Shown: in pieces, positions 1-5,983 of the stretch
Layout of the letters: each line of letters starts with the position of its first letter
Position numbering within the stretch: position 1 is the stretch's first letter
Assembly: GCA_938030835.1 (NCBI GenBank)
Contig: CALHID010000022.1
Location: forward strand, 1 to 8,476
Length of the DNA stretch: 8,476 nucleotides
Source of the DNA: an uncultured Actinomyces sp.
GTDB taxonomy: Bacteria; Actinomycetota; Actinomycetes; Actinomycetales; Actinomycetaceae
Direction: 5' to 3'
The notes under the pieces: generated by a model
Databases searched by the model: none
What the model was told of the DNA's origin: nothing
Seen by the model: the letters and a program-made list of their open reading frames with translations, nothing else
Translations under genes and position numbers: made by a program

Positions 1-1381
1 CGACTGGATCAGAAGGATGCTGAGCATAGACAACCCTGGGATAGTTCCAATCGCCGAGTTCGCGACCGTAAACATCTGCCCATAGATTCTCTGGAACATT
101 CACGAAACGTACGTGGCGGCCATTTGCAACGACGGGCGCAACCTCGGGACTGCCTCGGTGACGGATGGCAGTCAGTTCAGCGTGCATCGGCGTAAATGCA
201 GGAGTTCCCACCCAGAGCGCACCGTCGGTCCGACTTAAAACATCGACAATTCCCGAGAAGACATGTTGCGAGGCGTAAGCGCCTAAAGATTCTCCACAGG
301 CGAAAAGTGCTGGCCTACGGTCTTCCGGAATCTCATCGACCGCACGACGAATCGTTTCAAAGAGAATGACCGCTGCTTCTTCAGAAACATCCAGATCCGT
401 CAGGAAGTTAATCGAGGAGGGAACGAAGGAATACTGCATCGAAGCCGTCGCACAATTCCCACGAGTCAAGTACTCCAGGGGTTGAACCTGCCATTCATCA
501 ACCCATCCAGATCCCGTCGAAGTAGCAATCAAGATGACAGCGCGATCAAAAGCACCCGTCCGATGCAATTCTTCGACAACAAGGTCAGCGGCACTTTGCA
601 GGCTCTGCCCTTCTTCTGGCATCCCCGCATACACGCGAATGGGCTCCATAGCCGAGCAACCCGTGACGGCCTCGATGTCGGCGCGACTAGGGCCTCGACC
701 AAGAAAAACGCGACCCTGCCCGCCCACGGCACGCCAAGAGGAACGCGACTGCGGCGAACCCGAACGCTCAGGCACCTGGGGCTGGACAATCCCCTTCGCC
801 GTGCGGTTATTCATCTTTCGCGCATGACGGGTGAAGAAGTTAATACCCAGCTTCAGCAGGACCTGCGAGGTCAAGGCGTACACAATGACAACAAGAATGA
901 GCAGGGAAAGAGCCAGCGCGAAGACCATATGCATCCATTGGCTCAGAACAATCACAATCGCCCGGCCAATCCACTGAAGTCCCCAGGCAACCCCGAGCAA
1001 AGCCAGCATCAAGAGGAAGGCGCAGAAAGTCCCGAGGAGGTATTCCCCTAAGGTCTCACCACGCATTCCGACCAGATGATTGGCACGCTTGCGCTCGCGA
1101 TAGGACTGGAGCAACCAGCGGAGGAACCATAAGAAGAACCCCAGCAGTAGTACAGCCCTAAAAGCAATCGATACCGATTGTGGAGCCGTAATCTCAACAC
1201 CGAGCCTGGGCACAACCAGGGCATAGAAACGTTGGACCGTTAATCCGACGATGTAACCAACAGCCGAGAGAACGCCAGAGGCGACCGCGTGCCACTGCCA
1301 TGAACGGGCAAGAAGAGAAGGCGAAACGGATACTCCGTACATCACCAGCGCGCCGACGACGCCAATTAGTGAAATATCCAT
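1..1381 (-). CDS. Membrane-anchored alpha/beta-hydrolase (Abhydrolase_9 family), 3' end cut by window edge
   Basis: I translated this by hand: the frame stays open from an ATG at 1381 to the window edge, giving 460 residues with no stop. The N-terminal ~175 residues hold four or five hydrophobic segments (roughly 5-24, 33-57, 70-91, 113-135, 149-172). A cytosolic or surface hydrolase domain follows. It carries blocks I recognise from the actinobacterial PF15420/PF10081 family: GPSRADIEA near 231, STGSGWVDE near 288, a nucleophile elbow GESLGA with Ser365, and HPSDPV at 455-460, whose Asp458 is a candidate catalytic acid. The catalytic His and probably about 100 residues lie beyond the edge. 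The start is supported by a strong Shine-Dalgarno (AGGAGGT, 4 nt from the ATG). It begins 21 nt after the methyltransferase stop, so it is probably the last visible gene of the thi operon. Substrate unknown; a serine esterase or lipase-like activity at the membrane is an inference from the fold. Confidence 0.88.
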   Translation of the reverse strand, partial: MDISLIGVVGALVMYGVSVSPSLLARSWQWHAVASGVLSAVGYIVGLTVQRFYALVVPRLGVEITAPQSVSIAFRAVLLLGFFLWFLRWLLQSYRERKRANHLVGMRGETLGEYLLGTFCAFLLMLALLGVAWGLQWIGRAIVIVLSQWMHMVFALALSLLILVVIVYALTSQVLLKLGINFFTRHARKMNNRTAKGIVQPQVPERSGSPQSRSSWRAVGGQGRVFLGRGPSRADIEAVTGCSAMEPIRVYAGMPEEGQSLQSAADLVVEELHRTGAFDRAVILIATSTGSGWVDEWQVQPLEYLTRGNCATASMQYSFVPSSINFLTDLDVSEEAAVILFETIRRAVDEIPEDRRPALFACGESLGAYASQHVFSGIVDVLSRTDGALWVGTPAFTPMHAELTAIRHRGSPEVAPVVANGRHVRFVNVPENLWADVYGRELGDWNYPRVVYAQHPSDPV

Positions 1382-1384
1382 GCC

Positions 1385-1391
1385 ACCTCCT
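1385..1391 (-). promoter_or_regulatory. Strong Shine-Dalgarno of the membrane hydrolase
   Basis: AGGAGGT on the minus strand; its AGGAGG core ends 4 nt before the ATG at 1381. It is the best ribosome binding site in this operon. It fixes the hydrolase start and suggests that this distal gene is initiated independently rather than only by coupling to the methyltransferase. Confidence 0.8.
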
Positions 1392-1402
1392 CTGAATATG
1401 TC

Positions 1403-2137
1403 TTATTCTGCCCGATCTGCAACCCAGACGAGCGTGAAATAGGGCAGTTTCACAGTGGAGTGAGGCTCAAAGCCCAGGTGTTCATAGAGGTACCAGCGCA
1501 GATTTTCTTGCATTTTTTCGCGCCCCGCAGCGGTGGAGCGCAAGTAGGAGGAGCGCGTTGTCCCCAGCTCCATAATGGCTTCGGGGGTCATGGAATCATT
1601 CCAATCGAAACGATTCAATACCGGTTGGGACCAGTGCTCTCCCACGGTCGGAGGACGGTCGGGGCGGTGAACATCACCCGATCGCATAATTCTCGTGAGC
1701 CTGTGGACCCATGGGATTGTCACGTCCAATTGATTCCACACAATCATCAACTGTCCACCGGGACGCACAATTCGATGCATTTCTTGCCCCGCCGCCTGTG
1801 GATCCACCCAATGCCACGATTGTGCAAATACGGCGCGGTCAACACTCGCGTCCGGTAGCCCAGTTGCTTCAGCGCAGGCATCAACGACCTGCAGGTTGTG
1901 ATCGTGTCCCAGGAGCTCCACCAGTTGTTCGCGCATTGCCTGAGCTGGCTCAACTGCGATCACCTTCGCTCCGCGCTCAAGAAGCTCCGCGGTCAGTTTT
2001 CCCGTTCCCGCACCGACATCCGCGATGGTGATTTCCGAGGCCTTCTCCCCCGCAAGAATCGTATCGATCGCCTCGCGCGGGTAGCTTGGGCGAACAGCAC
2101 CATAGGAATCTGTCGCGTGTTGAAAGGGATTGGTCAC
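1403..2137 (-). CDS. Class I SAM-dependent methyltransferase, substrate unknown
   Basis: A 244-residue soluble protein with the Rossmann-type methyltransferase motifs in order: motif I DVGAGTGKL at 40-48 (SAM glycine loop), the acidic residue after strand 2 (Glu63 in AVEPA), LPDASVD at 94-100 leading into SWHWVD at 107-112, and RPGG at 125-128 in the post-motif loop. The N-terminal YGAVRPSYP block (12-20) is typical of the Methyltransf_11-like small-molecule methyltransferases related to yeast Tmt1/Crg1. The start is a GTG at 2137. An in-frame TAG (the thiQ stop) lies only 9 nt upstream, so no longer start exists. No clear Shine-Dalgarno is visible, which suggests translational coupling to thiQ. 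It sits between the thiamine transporter genes and a membrane hydrolase. That context does not tell me the acceptor; a link to thiamine or its precursors is only a guess. Confidence 0.9.
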   Translation of the reverse strand: MTNPFQHATDSYGAVRPSYPREAIDTILAGEKASEITIADVGAGTGKLTAELLERGAKVIAVEPAQAMREQLVELLGHDHNLQVVDACAEATGLPDASVDRAVFAQSWHWVDPQAAGQEMHRIVRPGGQLMIVWNQLDVTIPWVHRLTRIMRSGDVHRPDRPPTVGEHWSQPVLNRFDWNDSMTPEAIMELGTTRSSYLRSTAAGREKMQENLRWYLYEHLGFEPHSTVKLPYFTLVWVADRAE

Positions 2138-2146
2138 GAGTGAAGC

Positions 2147-3076
2147 CTAGTGGATTGTCCTCCGAGATGCCCGAACCTGAACCCGCTGCCCAAGAGAAGG
2201 GATTGGATGACCGAAGGGAACCCGCATCAACTCTGGTTCTGCATCCGAAGAAGATTCCAGTTGAACGGGAACCACAGAGAATCCTCGTCCGCGGCTCAGC
2301 ACAGTTCCGCACACAAGCGCCCAGAGCTCGCCTTCTTGTTCAGCAAGCTCCAGTTCTTCCTTCTCAACTCCCAAAAAGCGCGCAACTTCAGCGTCTCCCG
2401 GGTCCTCCCACACGGCCTCGGGACTATCAAGGCGACGAAGGTGCCCGGCAATCATCACGCCAATCTGATCGGCGACGGTAAAAGCCTCATCCTGGTCATG
2501 GGTGACATAGATGCTCGTGATTCCCTCGCCCGTGATAATTTCACGCAATTCGATGGACAGACTTTCGCGCATCGAACGATCCAGCGCCGAAAGCGGTTCA
2601 TCCAAGAGAAGAAGACGAGGCCGCGGGGCCAAGGCGCGGGCCAGCGCCACTCGCTGCGCCTGGCCTCCCGAAAGGGAATCGATACTCCGCGGGCCAAAAC
2701 CTTGCAAACCGACAACCTCTAAAACCTCTGCAACGCGCGCAGAACGCTCGGCTGCAGGAAGACCGCGCAGGCCGTAGGCGACATTTCCTTCAACACTGCG
2801 ATGCGGGAAGAGCTGCCCGTCCTGGAACATCAAGCCAAAACCGCGCCTATACGTAGGAAGGCGAAGAATCGACTGTCCATTCCACTGAATATCGCCCTGC
2901 TGAGGACGTTCAAGGCCCGCGATCGCGCGCAACAAAGTCGACTTTCCACATCCACTGGGGCCTAGAAGCGCAGTGATTTGGCCGGACTTGAGAGAAAAAG
3001 AGACACTATCTACCGCGCGGAAAGAACCGTAATCAACGCTCACATCGATGCACTCTAAAGCCGTCGAATCGCTCAT
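2147..3076 (-). CDS. thiQ: Thiamine ABC transporter ATP-binding protein ThiQ
   Basis: ATPase subunit of the thiamine importer, on the cytoplasmic face with ThiP. All ABC motifs are present (309-aa numbering): Walker A GPSGCGKST 39-47, Q-loop Gln85, signature LSGGQ 135-139, Walker B LLLLDE ending at Glu160, D-loop SALD 163-166, and switch His193. The ATG at 3076 is chosen because it overlaps the thiP stop in an ATGA and has GGAGA 6 nt upstream. An extension to 3157 would run inside thiP and has no family support. At 309 residues it is longer than E. coli ThiQ (about 232). The extra ~80 C-terminal residues end in a GQRVQVRAS stretch that looks like a small TOBE-like beta domain, as in MalK/PotA-type ATPases. 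The specificity call rests on the neighbouring thiB and the TPP riboswitch; the ATPase alone could equally be of the iron or polyamine type. Confidence 0.9.
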   Translation of the reverse strand: MSDSTALECIDVSVDYGSFRAVDSVSFSLKSGQITALLGPSGCGKSTLLRAIAGLERPQQGDIQWNGQSILRLPTYRRGFGLMFQDGQLFPHRSVEGNVAYGLRGLPAAERSARVAEVLEVVGLQGFGPRSIDSLSGGQAQRVALARALAPRPRLLLLDEPLSALDRSMRESLSIELREIITGEGITSIYVTHDQDEAFTVADQIGVMIAGHLRRLDSPEAVWEDPGDAEVARFLGVEKEELELAEQEGELWALVCGTVLSRGRGFSVVPVQLESSSDAEPELMRVPFGHPIPSLGQRVQVRASRRTIH

Positions 3077-4740
3077 AGCTTGTCTCCAATCTCCGCTGGA
3101 CGCAGCCATTCCATACAGGTAATCAGCAGTGCGCACACCGCTGCAAGAAGAACGCAAGAAGCCATCGCCACACCTTGATCTAGGGCATCAGGGCGTGAAA
3201 TCAAACGGTAGATGACCACGGGAAGAGTCACTGCATCCCCCTTGGCAAGGAAAGAGGTCGCGCCAAATTCACCCAATGACGTCGCAATCGCAAAACCCGC
3301 AGCAATACCCACTGAACGCGCAAGGACCGGTCCATCGATTGTTACCAAAACTCGAGAATCACTGGCCCCCAAACTTGCCGCAGCTTCGCGGAGTCTAGGG
3401 TTAATTGCTCGCAAAGAGGGAGCGATCAGGCGAACAACCAGAGGAAGAGCAACGACGGCCTGCGCACAGGGCACCAAGATCCAGGAACTGCGCAGATCCA
3501 GAGGCGGACGATTCATGGTGATGAGGAATCCAAAACCCACCGTCACGGCAGATACTCCCAGAGGAAGCATGAAGACGCTTTCCACCACAGCCAATGCACT
3601 TCGTCCCACTCGTGAACGGGGGTGACGCGTGACAAGAAGAACCACGCAGACGCCCACACTCAAAGCAATAACCATTGCGACAAGGGCGACAAGAAGCGAA
3701 TGTCCCAAAGCCTGCAGGGGCGAGACACGAAGAGCGGGGCTGAAGGAAGAATCTGCCAACTTCACGTAGTGCTCAAAGGTCAAACGGCCTCGTCGGTGAA
3801 GGGAACGCCACACCAGTGCAGCCAGGGGCAGAAGGACAAGCACGCAAATAACGAGACCACTGAAAATCAGTGCCCACAGATCCCCCGCGCTCACGGACCT
3901 CTCTGCCCGAGGCGCACCCAAAGTTGCCGCGTTCTTCCCACGCCTGCGCGCGGCCTCGGCAATGATTAAGGACAGGGCGATGACGACCAACTGAACGATA
4001 GACAGCACCGAGGCACTGCGAAGATCCAAGAACTGCGTGGTGAGCATGTAGATCTCGGACTCGACGGTCGTCAGTTTGGAGCCACCCAAAATCAGCACGA
4101 TCCCGAAGGAAGTTGCGCAATACAAGAAGACCAACGAGGCCGCAGAGGCGATCGCGGGAAGGAGCGCCGGAAGGGTGACGCTCAGGAAAACTCGGCGTGG
4201 AGGAGCCCCCAGACATGAGGCAACCTGAGCGGGACGCTCATCTAATTGCGCCCAAAAACTGCCAACATTTCGCACAACCAGCGAGTAATTGAAAAACACC
4301 ATCGCCGCGACGACCGCGGTCATCGTGCCATCTAGCCCCAAGAAACCTAGCCATCCCTGAGGAGCAAGAAGAGAGCGAAAAGCAACACCCACAACGACTG
4401 TCGGCAGAACAAAAGGCACCGAAATGACTGCGCGAAGAAAACGACGTCCAGGGAAACGACAGCAGTACAGGGCGTAGGCGCCCGGAATCCCCAGAATCAA
4501 CGAAAAAGTCGTACCCAGAAGAGCCATCCACAGGGTGCGGCCAATGACTTTCCAGGTTCGAGAAGCCCCCAAAAGCTCACCTAGGCCCGAAAGGTCAATC
4601 CCACCGCCATCAGCACTAAATCCCTTAGCGATAAGAGTCGCCGCTGGCCACGCAAAAAACAGCGTAAGAAACGCCAGGGGGACGCCGAGAGCCACTGCCC
4701 CGGCGCCCACCCTAAGCGCACGCTGCCGAAAATCTGTCAC
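3073..4740 (-). CDS. thiP: Thiamine ABC transporter permease ThiP (two fused permease domains)
   Basis: Inner membrane channel of the importer, 555 residues with about twelve hydrophobic segments in two six-helix halves joined by a hydrophilic linker (around the stretch rich in R and K after helix 6). Each half has a permease EAA-type loop that contacts the ATPase: CLGAPPRRVFLSVTLPALLPA in the first half and REAAASLGASDSRVL in the second. Two tandem BPD_transp_1 domains in one chain is the ThiP/FbpB architecture, and the C-terminal VTLPVVIYRLIS block resembles the end of E. coli ThiP. I place the start at GTG 4740, which overlaps the thiB stop as GTGA and gives a normal short cytosolic N-terminus. 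The frame stays open to a TTG at 4773, but that would add 11 residues inside thiB. The ribosome binding site is weak, so translation is probably coupled to thiB. Confidence 0.9.
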   Translation of the reverse strand: MTDFRQRALRVGAGAVALGVPLAFLTLFFAWPAATLIAKGFSADGGGIDLSGLGELLGASRTWKVIGRTLWMALLGTTFSLILGIPGAYALYCCRFPGRRFLRAVISVPFVLPTVVVGVAFRSLLAPQGWLGFLGLDGTMTAVVAAMVFFNYSLVVRNVGSFWAQLDERPAQVASCLGAPPRRVFLSVTLPALLPAIASAASLVFLYCATSFGIVLILGGSKLTTVESEIYMLTTQFLDLRSASVLSIVQLVVIALSLIIAEAARRRGKNAATLGAPRAERSVSAGDLWALIFSGLVICVLVLLPLAALVWRSLHRRGRLTFEHYVKLADSSFSPALRVSPLQALGHSLLVALVAMVIALSVGVCVVLLVTRHPRSRVGRSALAVVESVFMLPLGVSAVTVGFGFLITMNRPPLDLRSSWILVPCAQAVVALPLVVRLIAPSLRAINPRLREAAASLGASDSRVLVTIDGPVLARSVGIAAGFAIATSLGEFGATSFLAKGDAVTLPVVIYRLISRPDALDQGVAMASCVLLAAVCALLITCMEWLRPAEIGDKL

Positions 4741-5822
4741 CCAAGAACCGTTTCTTGCCAGGTCTTGAGCCAAGCAGTCGAATTCTTCTCAATTTCCTGG
4801 GGATCAACACGCAGGGGCTTATCGGCCAGAGGGCCAAACTTTTGCAGGGCCTCGGGCGCCTGACCCTTGTAGGGGTGCATGTAGGTTGCCTTCGAAATTG
4901 CGCTCTGGACTTCGTCAGAGAGCAGGAATTCGATGAACTTCTTTGCTCCTTCGGGGTTCTTCGCACCCTTGAGGACACCGGCATATTCAACCTGGCGGAA
5001 GCAGGTATCGGTGATGACACCGGTCGAGCTTTCGGTTCCTGCATCATTGACCGCATAGGCGGGAGAAGAACCGTAGGACACCATCATGGGGTAGCTGCCC
5101 TTGCCTTCACCGGCGCTGTAGTCAACGTTGAATGCCTGCGACCAGCCCTCGGTGATCTTCACGCCGTTGTCCTTGAGTGACTTCCAGTACTGGACGTACC
5201 CATCGGGACCAAACTTTGCGATCGTTGCCAACATGAATGCCATTCCGGGAGTCGAAGAAGCCGGATTCATGGCGACGAGCATGTTCTTGTATTCGGGCTT
5301 CGCCAGGTCTTCGAAGCTTGTCGGCACGGCAAGCTGGTGGTCGGCGAACCACTTCTTGTCGTAGTTCACGCAGACATCGCCGCGATCGATGGGAACCAGA
5401 CCGGGTTCGCCCTGGAAATTGTCATCTGCGTTGGGCGAGGCGATATGTGCATCCTCGATGATTCCCTGACCGCCAATACGGGTTGAAACCGTATTATCTA
5501 GGCCGAAAACGGCGTCCCCCAGGGGCGCATCCTTGGTGAGAACCAGCTGGTTGGCCAGTTCCCCACCGTTACCAATCGCCTGGATTTTCGCGGTGATTCC
5601 GGTCTTCTCATGGAACTTATCTAGAAGGTCCTGGGGGAAGTCGAATGAATCGTAGGCAAGAATAGTGACGCTTTGGTCACCCTGTGCCGAGGCCGTACCA
5701 GCCTGTGTTGCGGCAGCATCTTTAGTGTTTCCCGCGCAAGCTGCAAGAGAGCTTGCTGCAACCAAAAAAGTTGCGGTTGACGCAATTAAACGGACGCGAC
5801 GGTGCGTCGAAAAAGTAGACAT
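4737..5822 (-). CDS. thiB: Thiamine-binding lipoprotein ThiB (ABC transporter substrate-binding protein)
   Basis: Captures thiamine (and probably its phosphates) outside the membrane and delivers it to ThiP. The 361-residue form opens with a basic, hydrophobic lipoprotein signal ending in the lipobox LAAC, with Cys29 the lipidated residue. A Thr/Ala/Gln-rich tether precedes the mature fold. Blocks that match E. coli ThiB/TbpA as I remember it, in order: YDSF 57-60, GLDN 107-110, STPG 190-193, GWSQA 226-230, SYGSSPAY 249-256, EYAG 279-282. Two cysteines at 151 and 274 could form an extracytoplasmic disulfide. Two in-frame ATGs compete, at 5828 and 5822. The GGAGG abuts the first with no spacer but sits 6 nt from the second, so I choose 5822. 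It is the first gene after the TPP riboswitch and overlaps thiP by 4 nt. Other SfuA/FbpA-type binding proteins are alternatives, but the motifs and riboswitch argue for thiamine. Confidence 0.93.
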   Translation of the reverse strand: MSTFSTHRRVRLIASTATFLVAASSLAACAGNTKDAAATQAGTASAQGDQSVTILAYDSFDFPQDLLDKFHEKTGITAKIQAIGNGGELANQLVLTKDAPLGDAVFGLDNTVSTRIGGQGIIEDAHIASPNADDNFQGEPGLVPIDRGDVCVNYDKKWFADHQLAVPTSFEDLAKPEYKNMLVAMNPASSTPGMAFMLATIAKFGPDGYVQYWKSLKDNGVKITEGWSQAFNVDYSAGEGKGSYPMMVSYGSSPAYAVNDAGTESSTGVITDTCFRQVEYAGVLKGAKNPEGAKKFIEFLLSDEVQSAISKATYMHPYKGQAPEALQKFGPLADKPLRVDPQEIEKNSTAWLKTWQETVLG

Positions 5823-5828
5823 TTTCAT

Positions 5829-5847
5829 CCTCCGCTAATGGTGGAGG
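5829..5847 (-). promoter_or_regulatory. Hairpin sequestering the thiB Shine-Dalgarno
   Basis: In the mRNA, CCTCC (5847-5843) can pair perfectly with the thiB Shine-Dalgarno GGAGG (5833-5829) across a 9-nt loop. This would hide the ribosome binding site. No U-tract follows, so it does not look like an intrinsic terminator. I read it as the expression platform of a translational TPP switch; the pairing is visible, its function is inferred. Confidence 0.6.
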
Positions 5848-5855
5848 GCTGGACG

Positions 5856-5869
5856 GCCTCGGGGGAGGC
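5856..5869 (-). promoter_or_regulatory. Linker hairpin with C-rich loop in the riboswitch expression platform
   Basis: GCCTC (5869-5865), loop CCCC, GAGGC (5860-5856) forms a 5-bp hairpin between aptamer and sequestering stem. Its CTCCCC segment is complementary over six bases to the conserved GGGGAG at the 5' side of the aptamer (5958-5953 on the minus strand). The two pairings exclude each other, so it could be the antisequestering partner when TPP is absent. The exact switching structure is inferred by eye. Confidence 0.45.
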
Positions 5870-5879
5870 AGTCTGGAGA

Positions 5880-5966
5880 TTGCGACTTCCTACGCCGGCA
5901 TAATCCGGATCAGGTGTAAGGGTCTGCATTCGCACTCTCAGCCCACGGTGGGCTCCCCTGTCTTAC
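5880..5966 (-). ncRNA. TPP riboswitch (THI-box) aptamer controlling thiBPQ
   Basis: A thiamine diphosphate-sensing leader element in the 5' UTR of thiB. Reading the minus strand: CAGGGGAGCCC, then P2 formed by the inverted repeat AGCCCAC/GTGGGCT (5954-5940). The pyrimidine-sensing GCTGAGAG follows (5942-5935), then a variable P3 arm, then ACACCTGATCCGG. The P4/P5 arm comes next, with CCGG-ATTATG-CCGG (5908-5895) and the conserved GCGTAGGAAGTC (5895-5884). P1 is closed by GAC (5962-5960) with GTC (5886-5884). These match the universally conserved THI-box blocks in the right order and spacing. High TPP should repress the downstream transporter; the nearby SD-masking hairpin points to translational control. 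Confidence 0.95.
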
Positions 5967-5972
5967 CCAGCA

Positions 5973-5978
5973 AGCATA
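5973..5978 (-). promoter_or_regulatory. Candidate -10 element for the thi operon
   Basis: TATGCT on the minus strand matches the actinobacterial TANNNT -10 and would start transcription about 7 nt downstream, near 5966, exactly where the aptamer begins. No convincing TTGACA-like -35 is seen 16-18 bp upstream, where the sequence is the 3' end of cycA. It is supported mainly by position. Confidence 0.42.
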
Positions 5979-5983
5979 GCGCA

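Noticed and set aside
482..1051. 189-residue plus-strand open frame
   Set aside because: It lies antisense to the hydrolase gene, whose minus-strand translation shows clear family motifs including GESLGA. The plus-strand product is low-complexity, Arg/Gln-rich and matches nothing.
2150..2722. 190-residue plus-strand open frame
   Set aside because: It is fully antisense to thiQ, whose Walker A, signature and Walker B motifs make the minus strand certain.
3077..3157. Upstream extension of thiQ to 3157
   Set aside because: It lies inside thiP. The ATGA overlap at 3076-3073 with GGAGA 6 nt upstream is a much better start.
3212..3969. Plus-strand open frames opposite thiP
   Set aside because: Products are Arg/Thr-rich with no hydrophobic core. 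The minus strand encodes a 12-helix permease with two EAA-type loops.
5940..5954. GC-rich inverted repeat AGCCCAC/GTGGGCT as a cycA terminator
   Set aside because: It is the P2 stem of the TPP aptamer and is not followed by a U-tract.
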